DNA from: Seminavis robusta | Taxonomy: Eukaryota; Bacillariophyta; Bacillariophyceae; Naviculales; Naviculaceae | Assembly (NCBI GenBank): GCA_903772945.1 | Contig: CAICTM010000198.1 | Span: forward strand, 29,323-93,322 | Reading direction: 5' to 3' | DNA length: 64,000 nt | Part shown: positions 8,354 through 19,430 of the stretch, in pieces | Layout: each line of letters opens with the position of its first letter | Numbering within the stretch: the first letter of the stretch is position 1 | Translations under genes and position numbers: made by a program | Notes under the pieces: model-generated | What the model was told of the DNA's origin: nothing | The model's database searches: none | What the model saw: the letters and a program-made list of their open reading frames with translations, nothing else

Positions 8354-10858
8354 ATGGTTGCCCCACTTCCCTCATCGCGAATTCGTTACTCGGAAGATGG
8401 AGCGACGAGAGAAGGCCACCTTGTGGCCTTTGGAGAGTTCACATTTCTGGATGTTGCCAATGGGACGGTAACGCGAGTGCTGGAACACAACATTGCATCC
8501 ATGTCCGTCAACGTAGCAGCCTTTCTGGCATGGAAACACTTTCGAGAACGGAGTGGTGCGGTAGTTCCATCACTTCCCGGTCAACTGGAAGGTTGTGACT
8601 TTGATTGGACGTGGGAAAGTCGAGATACCCAAACGTCTCCCAAGCAGGCCATTCAAGACCTATTGACTGTGACGACTGATCCATTGTGGCTACAAGGGGG
8701 AAACGGGACGAATACTAGTGGCAGCTACAACAACACACTTGACAGCTACAACAACACACTTGATGATGACTGGCAGTTTCCATTTGCCATGTTGGGATCT
8801 ACCATCTCGCGAATCTCCTATCCCCTTTCTGTGATTGGAGAAGTCTACCAAATCCCGCAAATCAGTGCCACATCTACCAGTTCGAGACTCGACTTGGCCC
8901 AATACTTTGCAAGGACCGTAGTCAGCAACAAAGAGGATGCGTCGGCCATTATCAAGTTCTGCAAAAGCAAGGGTCTTTCGCACTTGACAGCCATTTACGT
9001 TCGAGATGAATACGGCACTGATTTCGCCGCCAATTTACACCGGCACGCCAATAGAGAAGGAATTCACTTGAGCATGTTCAGCTATGTCGAAGGGGCTTCC
9101 GAGGACAGTGGAGACCACATTTCTGCAAGTTTGCAACAACTCAAACAAAGCGGGATCAAGTATGTCGTAAGTCTGGTTTTGGACTGGCCAACTGTATTCG
9201 AAGCAGCCTACGATATTGGCATTATTGGGACTCCCGAACATGTCTGGATTTCTTTTGATCTGGTGTGGGAACCAAGGCAGTTGAGGCGGCATGATCCCCG
9301 GGATGTAAAGCTTGCCAAAGCTCTCGATGGGGTAGGTGTCATCCACGTGCCCTTTCCTGAGAAGGACAGCCTGCAGGCTGCAATGCTGGAGTTTGCGCAA
9401 GACGCCAATTTACAGAGGGAGTACTTTGAAACATTTCCTGATGACGACCTCTATTGGGAAAACGCCTCCTTTGTGCAAGCAACTGATTTTCCCTACATTT
9501 ACCCATCCTACGATTCGGTCTTAGCTTTGGGGATCGCAGCGTGTCGAACACCCGGCTTGTTTACAAGCGCAGAATTGTTCAATACCCTGGTCAATCTTGA
9601 ATTTCAAGGCATTAGTGGAAATGTATCTTTCAACAACCAAACTGGTACAAGAAGCTCTCGCGACACCCAATATACCCTTGAAAATGTCTACTTGAGCCAG
9701 GACAATTCCAATGAAACGCTCATCCGTCTAGAATCAAGGATTTCTGCAATCCTGATAGAAGAGCAAGTTGTGCATTTGGAGGACTATTTGTACAACAACC
9801 ACACGACAATACGCCCCCCTTACCTTGTGCCAGTCGATCATAATTACAACCTGATCCCTTCGAGTGTCCAAGTCTTGGGCTGGTCCTTTGGTGGGGCAAT
9901 GATGATGTTGAGTTTGCTTCTAGCAGGATGCGTGCTTTGGAATAAGAATGATCATGTTTGGAGAATAAGCCAACCTCTGTTCCTGGTACAGATCTGCATT
10001 GGAACGTTCATCACATCTGCAGCAATCATACCAATGGGAATGCAAGGGAAAGAGTATTCAAGGCAACTAGACATTGCATGCAATTCCATTGTTTGGTTGC
10101 TTGCCCTTGGCTTTGTGGCCTGCTTCTCAGCTATCCTCAGTCGCACGTGGAGGTTAAACAAACTGATGTCATCCAGCCAAGGATTCCGAAGGACTCAGGT
10201 GTATGCACAAGATGTTGCTTGGCCTTTTGCGGTCTTGACTACTGTCAATGTTGTTCTGCTGATTGGGTGGACCGCTGTGTCTCCCCTGCAGTACGAAAGG
10301 GTACAAACCATAGATGTGGATTCTTTTGGGAGAAGTTTGGAATCCTACGGAAGGTGTCAGAGCACCAACAAAACAGTGCAACTTGCCTTCATGATCCCTC
10401 TCTTGGTGGCCAATGCTGCTGGGGTTATCATGGCTGTGTATCAAAGCTACAAGGCTAGAAACTTTGCTACAGAGTTGCAGGAGTCAACCTATCTGGCTGT
10501 GAGTATGTTGACTTTTTTGGAAACTTTGCTTCTGGGAATTCCCACATACTTTGCATCTGCCAGTCACCCATCTGCAAAGTTTCTGGCTGGGGCAATCTTG
10601 ATATGCATTTCCTGCATGACCATCATATTGCCAGTCTTTTTGCCAAGTTTCTTTACAGAAAGCAGTACAGTGAGGGTCGGGGGGCAACAAATCTGGCTGG
10701 AAATAGGAAACCGCAGAGGCCCAGACTCGATGCTCAGAAGACATGGGGGAAGATGCAGTTCTGGCAACACAGCAGCACGATGGAAAGTGGCATTACTACA
10801 GTACCACAGAAGGTATCCACCATTTGAACCACCCCCAAAGAGAAAGCTCGTAACGTAG
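8354..10858 (+). CDS. Class C G-protein-coupled receptor, GABA-B receptor-like
   Basis: Single exon, 834 residues. Residues about 20-470 form a bilobed periplasmic-binding-type (ANF/Venus flytrap) ligand domain: AMLGSTISRISYPLSVIGEVYQIPQISATSTS, YFARTVVSNKEDASAIIKFCKSKGL, YPSYDSVLALGIAACR. Residues about 505-765 hold seven hydrophobic segments of the class C 7TM domain, followed by a short basic cytosolic tail. Many N-glycosylation sequons sit in the ectodomain, and a small duplication repeats SYNNTLD. In animals the family couples glutamate/GABA-like ligands to G proteins; diatoms have an expanded set of unknown ligand. No signal peptide is visible at this ATG, and an in-frame TAA lies about 60 nt upstream, so an upstream exon could be missing. 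Confidence 0.88.
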   Translation: MVAPLPSSRIRYSEDGATREGHLVAFGEFTFLDVANGTVTRVLEHNIASMSVNVAAFLAWKHFRERSGAVVPSLPGQLEGCDFDWTWESRDTQTSPKQAIQDLLTVTTDPLWLQGGNGTNTSGSYNNTLDSYNNTLDDDWQFPFAMLGSTISRISYPLSVIGEVYQIPQISATSTSSRLDLAQYFARTVVSNKEDASAIIKFCKSKGLSHLTAIYVRDEYGTDFAANLHRHANREGIHLSMFSYVEGASEDSGDHISASLQQLKQSGIKYVVSLVLDWPTVFEAAYDIGIIGTPEHVWISFDLVWEPRQLRRHDPRDVKLAKALDGVGVIHVPFPEKDSLQAAMLEFAQDANLQREYFETFPDDDLYWENASFVQATDFPYIYPSYDSVLALGIAACRTPGLFTSAELFNTLVNLEFQGISGNVSFNNQTGTRSSRDTQYTLENVYLSQDNSNETLIRLESRISAILIEEQVVHLEDYLYNNHTTIRPPYLVPVDHNYNLIPSSVQVLGWSFGGAMMMLSLLLAGCVLWNKNDHVWRISQPLFLVQICIGTFITSAAIIPMGMQGKEYSRQLDIACNSIVWLLALGFVACFSAILSRTWRLNKLMSSSQGFRRTQVYAQDVAWPFAVLTTVNVVLLIGWTAVSPLQYERVQTIDVDSFGRSLESYGRCQSTNKTVQLAFMIPLLVANAAGVIMAVYQSYKARNFATELQESTYLAVSMLTFLETLLLGIPTYFASASHPSAKFLAGAILICISCMTIILPVFLPSFFTESSTVRVGGQQIWLEIGNRRGPDSMLRRHGGRCSSGNTAARWKVALLQYHRRYPPFEPPPKRKLVT

Positions 10859-11739
10859 TGTGATTGTGGTCACAGTGCTTGCCCAGGGGCCAAAGACCCA
10901 ACTTGTCGTTCAGTAGATGCTAGATATCAGCAGAATATGGGACAAACATCCGCAGTTGTCGCCGGCGGTTAGCCACTGTCAACCAAACCTTCAATCCAAT
11001 CAGGCAATAAGGTCATTGGAACCGTTGTTACATATAGCTTTGTTTTACTATGGACCAAATGCAAGGCATGCTATCACAGAATGCAAAGACCTCTCAGAGC
11101 CTGTAAGGCGGTGTGACATGCATCGGTAACTGTATTGTGTGGGGTGATCCAACTCAGCAGTGGAGAATGATGGAGCCCTCTTCTGCCGTTTGAGGTTCGG
11201 GCACATCAGCGCTAGTAGCAAGAGGATAGACCGGAGCAGTATTTTAGGTGGGTGGAGCGACCGGATAGTTGGTGGGTGGACTGTTCAACGGAGAAGCTGC
11301 GTGGATAGCATGTTGAGCGGAGCTCATAACATGCGTATCACGATGAATCTGCTCTCCTTTCGCCCTCTTCATGCCCCAAATTAGTTGCTCAAGGCGACTT
11401 GGCTCCTTCAGTCCACTCATCACACTTGCATAAGACCAGGAGTCGGAAGATCCAGTCTCAAGTAGGACTGATTTCCAAGGGCACCTCTTGCAGAAACAGC
11501 AACAGCAACATTCGACGGGATCCTCCCGCGCATCCACCACAGTAATTTGGTCTAAGGGAATCTTTTCGTGGAGGGCATACGTGAGGCATGGGGGGGGGGG
11601 AGGTGAATGGATTATACCATTGCATGCTTAGAGTAGCAGGCTCGCATGACAACACGTACCGTCTCAGATATCATTGCTGCCTGAAGACAATCATCAAATC
11701 AGTGCAGAGCGGCCCACAAAGCTCGACCACTCAGGTGAG
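10859..11739. other. Spacer
   Basis: No supported gene. A run of ten G lies near 11590. Short frames on both strands lack family likeness. Confidence 0.35.
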
Positions 11740-12560
11740 GTTCCTGAATGACCCTACACCATCACGGAGAACCGCCACATCCAGGGAACGAGTATACGCA
11801 GCTGCAAGCCGGTAGTGACCGTGAAAGAGTAGCACCACGAGAAGATATGAAGCCACCCATAAGCCGAGCCCGATAAAATTCAAGTCTTTCTGTGTCTCAT
11901 CGGCCGTCGCGTTCTGCATCCTTGTTAAACTGATCCCAATAGTCATCATCGTCCGAGGTTTGGGTTTCACAGGTTGAGAGCATAAACAAGAGATTGATTA
12001 TAAAGAGGATCACAGCGTACACCATGTCGACCATCAGGTATCGTTGCACGTAGAAACGAAGCATCATATCGTTGTCATGGTCAAACACAGCGACATGCAA
12101 GATCCTCGTCTTGGTCAAAATAGGAATCTTCCCACGTTAAACCTGCAGCTTCTGCAACGCCTGCAGCATGCTCCAAGTCAGCCGTCAGCCAGGCCGCTTT
12201 CTTGGTGGATGTCCCTTGCTTCGGCATCGATTGAAGAGCTGCGACGGGTTTGTAGTCTTGAGGGGTATGGTCTCTCTGGGCTTGACGGGCATCAGCGTAG
12301 GTGTTGTGGCTCGGAGCGGATAGTGTGGGAGTGTCACACGCAGAAGCAACTCTAAGAGAACGATCGAGAGGTTCAGGAGCATACCAGAAAAAAAGCTTTG
12401 GGGCGTGGGAATGTGAGAGCAGTGCCAGCAGGATTTGCCACCATCACACGGATGCTGCATTGGTAGGTGACCAAACCGGCTTGACGTTGCCCATTGTTGA
12501 ATTTTGTTGTGCTTCCCTGCACGAAGCACCAAAACAAACACCATCACTTCCCAGCTAGCC
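11740..12560 (-). other. Possible spliced or frameshifted small membrane protein
   Basis: Three minus-strand frames in turn encode hydrophobic segments between protein-like stretches: FFSGMLLNLSIVLLELLLRV (about 12400), MVYAVILFIINLLFML (about 12020) next to an acidic run ending near 11897, and FIGLGLWVASYLLVVLLFHGH (about 11860). A further frame encodes LTWEDSYFDQDEDLA. They overlap by frame change. They could be exons of a three-TM protein or a frameshifted pseudogene; I could not settle exon ends and found no family. Confidence 0.25.
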
Positions 12561-12666
12561 TAGTAGTGTCACTAGCGCCAAAATTTTAGAGCCCTCTAAC
12601 TACAAAGCTTTACCAAAGCGTAATGTACATGATATTTTCTATTTCAAGGTATGTATCGTACCGGCA

Positions 12667-13928
12667 CTAGCACAGCTCATTGTAGTACTGCTTGGCGTCA
12701 ACGTATGGATTGAATAGCTTTGGATGGGACCCTGGAAAATGCATAATCGGTGGGGCTTGGTTTCCCACAAACAGCAATCCAGTTTTTTTGTCAAAAGCCA
12801 GCCCTTTTCGGAGTCTTCTATCCATGTTCACAATGAGTTCGTCCCTGACTTCCAGGCCAATGAGTGGATGGTACTTTGTGTACCAGTACCCCCAGTATGC
12901 CTGGTCATAGAACTGCCCTGGTTGCCCTTGCTGTGGTTCCAGACCCTCTCTTTCTGATGGAAGTTCCTCCAATACATCACCAAAAAAGCGGACCAGAGTT
13001 CCAAGAGTCGACATGAATATACCCGAGTTCAGGTAGCGACCATTCACAATGCTCCTTTGAAGAATAGGATGCGTGCACAGAGGAGTAGACGCATTGTTTT
13101 TGGATGTTTCTAGGTTCGTAGCACAAAAAAGCAAAAGCAAGCAAATAAATTTCTGGTGAGATTGACTCGTACGGTACGGTAGGATGAGTTCGCCCTTGCC
13201 CATTATTGTTCATTGAATCTTACTAGTTGCTGCGTTCCAGCATGCTGTTTCCGAACCAAACAGGATTGGATAGGGCTGTGAGTCATATGCATGGATAATC
13301 TCTTCTGGTGTCCCTTGAATCACCACATCAAACGCATCCACTACCAGGATGAGGGTTGTTGCTGGCTTCTTCAATGACAGCTCCTGTAAAGTCTTGGATA
13401 TGGCAGTTATCTTCTTGATGTCCAACCTGCAAAGAAGAAAGCAATCCAACAGGAAGTGATTAGCAACAGAGATGATGGCATTGGCATTAGCAGACGGAGA
13501 CTATTTGGACTTTCTTACCCTACATAGCCTTGAGAGTCATCAAATTTAGATTGGACGAGGTGTTCTGGGTTGTGTCCCTTGGAAGTCATGGAGCACTTCA
13601 AAGCATGAACGCCCTTATTGTCGGCGGTGGAATTACCAAGGGGGGTAACCAGGAGCAGATCCCTTGCCATTTGAATCTGTCTTTGCTGCTTCTCGACCAG
13701 TGCGAGGTTTAGGAGGTTTGGAGGGGAGTTTGATGAGGGAGGGGATATTGTCTCCTGAGTGAGCCTAGTAATAGACATGTACTGCGCCAGTGGAGCTGTG
13801 AGCAAAAACGCAGCCAGCAAAGGAAGAATCCGCCATTGCGGCTTTGTTTCCTTCGGCGGCGGTTTTGTTTCAATGCTCGAAGGAGGGTGCCATTGCGGCT
13901 TTTTTTCATAGCTCGAAGGAGGGTCCAT
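12667..13928 (-). CDS. PLOD-type glycosyltransferase (procollagen glucosyltransferase-like), type II membrane protein
   Basis: Three exons, 13928-13519, 13426-13224 and 13109-12667, join in phase over GT-AG introns (GTAAGA...CAG and GTAAGA...TAG) to give 351 residues from the first ATG. The frame starting at 13943 has only TTG. A Pro-rich cytosolic tail is followed by one TM segment (WRILPLLAAFLLTAPLAQYM), as in Golgi/ER type II enzymes. The luminal part matches the GT domain of lysyl hydroxylase/glucosyltransferases: DSQGYVGLDIKK, LILVVDAFDVVIQGTPEEI with the DxxD-like metal-binding region, ILFGSETACW, GRYLNSGIFM, YDQAYW and PPIMHFPG. In animals this domain glucosylates galactosyl-hydroxylysine; here no hydroxylase domain follows, so the acceptor is unknown. 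Confidence 0.75.
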
Positions 13929-15327
13929 TATTCTATTATTCAAGGATTCGATTCAAGGAGCAAGGGACAAGGAAAATGGGTCCCGATGGTTGCCTGTTCA
14001 AGTTCAGCCTCCAAAAGCCCTCCAAGAAGTCACTACAAAGCACACCCAACCAATAATTTCTTGTAATCGGTGTCCACGGCAGCTCCACTCTACGACTTGG
14101 GATGACTGCTGTATTGCTCCCAGTTCATTTGCTTACGCCGACTTACTTTTCGGGCGGTAAAGCAAACTGGCAGCAACTGGCTCGGAAGTTGGTACCAGGT
14201 AAAGCTCTGGAGCGAAAGGCCACGTTTGTCATCAAAAAATGATCGAAAATACCGCCCTTCCAAAAATCACGTCAGTTCAGTTGCGCCCTATGACTATCTC
14301 AGGAAACCATGACTTATCGATGAGGAGAAATCAGGCTTAAAAAGTTAAAAGTGGAGGTCATCGGTTACTTTTCTGATGAGTGAATGACTGGAGGCACTCA
14401 GCCATGCCAATCTTACTTCCGCACCTCTGTGCAGAACCAGAGCTGGTCTGGAGAAAAGCGTTTATGAGGGCTTTCGGGTAAATTAATATTTAAATAGTTT
14501 ATTTAATTTACCGCATCTACCTTCAAACCAAAGCTGTTTTCGTGGCGGGTCGTGAGTTCAATTGAACCGTTTGTCCCTTCGCGCTCTGACAAACCGGTAC
14601 CGGCACGTCGGCACGAACAGGTAGGGTATTACACCAGTACAGGCAGTTTTTTATTAAGACTGCTTGTCAAGAAAACGCGCAATGACTAGCTAGCTATTTT
14701 AAGGGTACCGGCTAGGGGAAGAAAAAAGACTTCTCCGGAGCTGTACAGCTACCCGTACTGGCTAGCTAGCTAGTAGGGGCAAAAACAGACCCAGCCTGTG
14801 ACGCTGCAGGATTGATCATTCGATTCGATTCTTCGCAATTTGCAAGTCCTCTTTCCCCACCATCTCTAGCTAGCAGCCGACATTCCATCACATACAAAGA
14901 GCGAACATAATGGTTTCTACTACAAAGCTAGCTAGCTGTGGTATTGAATTCTAGCCGGAAAGTTCTCCTTGAAGTCTGCGGGTTCCCCCTCAGCCAAACG
15001 ACGAGCTTCCTTTACCAATCAGCTTTTCAGAATGATTGCAAGAATGTAAGCGGCATATTCATTCCCACGGCCCGCAGTCAAGGCACGTAACTGATGTCCT
15101 TTTCGAATCAGAGTATCCAGTACGACTGTGCCCTGCATGAGAAACTTGCCTCCTAGCATGCCTCCTTGCATGGGCTTTTAAAATTTGTCACTCCCTTTAT
15201 CTTGACCCTCTCGGAACCACGTGTGAGCCCCGAAGGCAGCATCCCCTCCTCCTTTTTGCAGCCTAGAAGGCAAGATCTTATCGCCGCTTAGTCCACCAGC
15301 ACTTCTGCAACGGTTACATCATCGGCA
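13929..15327. other. Gene-free spacer
   Basis: No coding region is supported. It contains an A/T palindromic tract near 14480-14510, repeated GGTACCGG-type palindromes and a CTAGCTAGCTAG run near 14760. Confidence 0.4.
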
Positions 15328-18300
15328 TCATCCATGAGAGTGTTGTAGCTGCTGCAAAAAGGTGGCATCAGATGGCGCGCGAGGAACATGTTGCATCATC
15401 TGTGCAATCTCTTGATTGCCCTCGCTCTGGGTTGATGATGGGATGGGGAAACTACCAGGAGTGATATTGGAAGGGTCGTGGAGCTGATATCGATGCTGTT
15501 TGACAGCTCCATCTTTCAAAGACCCAGCATAGTAGAGTAGCTCGCGCCGTGGAAGCTCGTCATAGATGATGCCAAGCTTCCGACTGGGAGGTGCAGGGAA
15601 AACAACTTGTGAGCGGCATGATGCCATCACGATGGGCGCTTCACACCATATCCTGCACTCAAAACTCACCTGTACTCCATCAGCCAGCACATGACGGCTG
15701 GGAGATGCAGGAAAGACGGACTGTGAGCGGCATGCTGCATCATGATGGGCATGACGCGCAATTTTCTGTGCACTCACCTGCTTTAGCCTCAAGAATCCGC
15801 ACCAGATCTTGCCACGCACTCCTGTGCTGCAATCCAATGGTCACTACCAGTTTCTCCAACTCTGGGTGAACTTCATCGACACGAAAGTACGAGAAGCTGT
15901 GCCAGTTACGTGGGTTGTTCTTGGCATACTCCTCAAGCGCGGCCTTGACTTTATCGATATTGCCATCTTCCATGAGGTTGGCTCTGTATGCGAATTGGAA
16001 CCAAACCGCGGCATTCGGACTGCGAGCTCCGTTAACGATCCTCATGTTGGCTACGCTTCCATTGTTGATTGTTGCAACTTCGTTGGTACCCGCGTATCGT
16101 ACCGTTGTGTGGAAAAGATTAATATCTTCAGGAGTATTGAAAAAAGGGTAAGATCACAATGCAGTCACAAATCACAAATCAGTTCCACAGATGCTTCGGC
16201 TTCCTCCTTACCCTCCACAAACCAACAGTACCACAAACCATCAGTGATGATAATTGAGGGATCATTCATGTAGATCCTGTCACCGAGATCGTAAGGCCGA
16301 CGTGCTGCCACCAGCAGCATTCCTGAGAAGAACGATCACAAAATCATGTCGCTTAGCTACAGGGTTTCTTCCAAATATGCAGCTGCAGGAAAACGCACCT
16401 TCAAACCACTTTGAAGCACTGCTGCCAACAGCAAAGGAAATGGAAACGAGCAACGTCGAAATTGAAACCAGTAGCGGCCAAGGGTTGATCCTCATGACCG
16501 ACAACAAAAGCAGTATCAGGACGAAACTGAAAGCACCATCTACAATCGCTTCCAAAGCATGGTCAATCACAGAAGCGTTTCCCACATTGGCACGAAAGTA
16601 CCGCAGTTTCTTGTACAGCGAATCACAGCACTGCACAAATGCAAGCAGAGAAAGCTCGTTGCTCCTGTCTGGTCGAAAGAGTTTCCTCAGAGCCTTTCGC
16701 TTTCCGACGTTTACAGTCTCACCATCATCATCTAGCGCCAGCATATCGTAGAACTCGCACGATAATTTGTTGCGTCCCGGTGTCAGTTTCAGCAGCCTGT
16801 GGTAAACGTCGTGAGCTGACGTGATCAGTTCATCGCGCGTCGATGCTGGGCCAAAGGTTTCGCCAAAGAGATGATCATCGTCCATGAACGTAAGCGCTCG
16901 ACGAAACCGCAGAATGTCTGAGATGGATGCGTTCAAAGACTGCAGAAGAGGATGTTAGTATACGGATTTGCTTGACGGCTGAAAGAAGAAAGCACGGACC
17001 TTATCCATTCTGTTCACGGGCTCATCCCAATGGTCCAACAAATCCTTGATACGGAGATTCCCACTCGCATCGTGTTGCAAGTCAGGACGTTCCGTCGGGG
17101 GTCGGATATCATTCTGTGTCGTAAGTTCACTGTCGTCGTCATCATCCGAGTCGCTATCGCCACTGGTATTTGGAGGATGTGGATGGTTGGACGAACCTCC
17201 ATGCCCTTTTTGCGCCGCATTTCCACCCTTCTTGAGAGCTCTTCGTGATGACCGTGGACTTCTGCTCCAAGTTACGTCACCCAAAAACTTTACCTGGCTC
17301 ACGCTTTTTTCTTTGCCTACTGGTGTATCCTGTAGGAGTTTTTCTTCCTCGGAGGCGGCAATTTCGGCTTCTTCCGCCAGCGCTGCCAGTTCAGATACCA
17401 GAACCACGTCTTTCAATAACCGTTCGAGGCGCGGCTTGAACGCCATGAAGGTTCTCTTTCCGAAGTACATGGCAACGGCAGTCCGTTTGATGGCCGTGGC
17501 ACTGCCCGCCAAGATCATGCTTACTAGCAGCCGGATGTAGAGGTCAGATGACAAAATGACCTCGCCACTTCCATCTCCCTGCAAGTAAAGTCCTGTAAAG
17601 TAGAACCAACACTGCTCGATGCTATTGCTTCCTTCTAACAATATCAAATCGAGGAATCCCCAAGTGGCCATGCAGAAAGGATACCCACGAGCTTGAATGA
17701 AAACGAGTGTGAGCAGGGGCCCCAAGCACTGTACTGCCAGTCTCGTTCCCAGAACCAATTTGTCAATCAAAACCCATTGAAATATACGGGAGCACTCCAA
17801 AATGAGCACTTGTTGCCCCATAAAGTTGAGCCACCACGAGAGCGACGCATTGCCCGGGAGAAAGCTGGGCTTGGGATTGTCGAGTACATAATACGCGAAC
17901 CATGCCGTCGCAAAACACGGCACGACAATGTGCAAAACATAGGACTGATGCCACAGTAGATTCCATAGACGTTGGAACAGTTTGAGAGGATTGCACCATG
18001 TCCCAACAAATCGCTGCCATCGTGCTTTTCTTTTCTTGGCAGCAGACTTTGCACGTAACAGCTTGGGACTCTGTTTCTGATGATGAGGTCTGAATCTCGG
18101 AGAGTTGGATACAGATACTTCGCTGTTAGCAGCACAGGCACTCTGTGTCAAACTGCTATAGGTGGGAACTGTTGCAGGATCCGCCAATAGTTGTTCCTGT
18201 TCCTCCACAACTGGATCATTTGCTCCTTCTGCAACCACAAATTTTTCTGGTTCTGGTTCTGTATCTGCTTGTGCTTGTTGATCTTGCTGCTGTTGAAAGG

Positions 18301-19066
18301 TTTCAAATAGTTCTTCGACATGCATGGCTCCAGTCAGTAATCGATCCGTGCTGTTGGTTGCCTGTTCTATTTCCAACGTAGGATTGTTTGTATCATTTGT
18401 CTCGTCAGAGTTGGGTGTTCCAGTCAAGCCCATCACATTATCAAAAACAGCATCAGGTTGCTCTTGTTGCTCTTGAATGCTGTCCAGAATGGCACCGGCT
18501 CGACTCTGTCCTCTTCGGTGATTGGAAGATGACGTTGCTTGGCTACTGCCGGCCGTGTCGGAACCGTCCAAGGTAGTAGCAACAATTGCCTTTTGTCGCA
18601 TCTTTCGGGCAATGTCAGCCAGTTTTCCGGCGGAATTTTGACTACTGCCATGGCTGCTTCCTCCTCCTGCCAGACTGCCCGAGAGTCTCCGTTTGTGGTC
18701 TCCACTGTTCCAACTACCACCCAACGAATTCTGGTCGGCCAAACAAACAACATTGGAAAATTGATCTAATGGTACCGCGCCGAGTGGAGGGCGTTCTCCA
18801 TTTACGGATGCCCTCCAGACGTCTCCACCATCGGTCGGAACTGTCGTCCTTCGCTCTTCGATCGAATGCATCAATCCCCGTTCCGCCAAATCATCCTTTT
18901 TCATGAGCTCTTCCAGAGATGCAAAGGAATTTTGTTGCGAGTGCGATCTTGTCGTTGTCGTTGTGCTTGTCAGGCGAATGTGGCTGCCGCTTTTGGGCGT
19001 CTGGCTTTTAGAAGGCGACGTGAGACCTTGGCGAGGTGGGGTGGGCGGTTTGGGAAATGATGTCAT
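15328..19066 (-). CDS. MscS-family mechanosensitive ion channel, six exons
   Basis: Exons 19066-17000, 16939-16399, 16322-16212, 16125-15778, 15697-15670 and 15583-15328 join in phase to give 1116 residues; the ATG at 19066 is preferred because the longer frame begins with TTG. The first 380 residues are Ser/Gln-rich and disordered. Several TM helices follow (SYVLHIVVPCFATAWFAYYVL, LLTLVFIQARGYPFC, LYIRLLVSMILAGSA) and an acidic loop. The pore-lining region is FVLILLLLSVMRINPWPLLVSISTLLVSISFAVGSSASKWFEG, then the beta domain RPYDLGDRIYMND...WFVEDINLFHTTVRY and NGARSPNAAVWFQF. This is the MSL-type channel that opens under membrane tension. Exon 5 is only 28 nt, between two introns that resemble each other. 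Confidence 0.85.
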
Positions 19067-19430
19067 GGTTGATGGCACAAGCAGCAGAAACTGTTGCTGC
19101 AAAGAAGATGAAGTGCAAAACCAAAGGTCGAAAGGAGACTGTAACGATAGGCAATCAGCAATGCTATCTGGCTAGCAACGAGCTAATCCAGTGCAGCATT
19201 ACGAAACCGACACAACAACATTCCCTCCTTGAAAGTTTTGAGCCATCCTTTATTTCGAGACTCCGTCGACACCACATCGATAGCATTCCTTTGCCCAACG
19301 GGGAAGCACGAATGAAAGAGGGCCTTCTTTGATTTTTAGTGACGGTGTGATCTGGGGAAATTTTTTGCGAGTGAAGTGCTTCATTTTGATTGGTCCATTC
19401 ATCCATCAATTTTCGGGACAAGAGGAAACT
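19067..19430. promoter_or_regulatory. 5' flank of the MscS gene
   Basis: No gene. This is the short region between the channel start and the minisatellite, so it should hold the promoter. No specific element was recognised. Confidence 0.3.

Noticed and set aside
17046-17540. Plus-strand Ser-rich frame within the MscS gene
   Set aside because: Antisense of the acidic/Ser-rich loop of the channel; composition follows from the complement.
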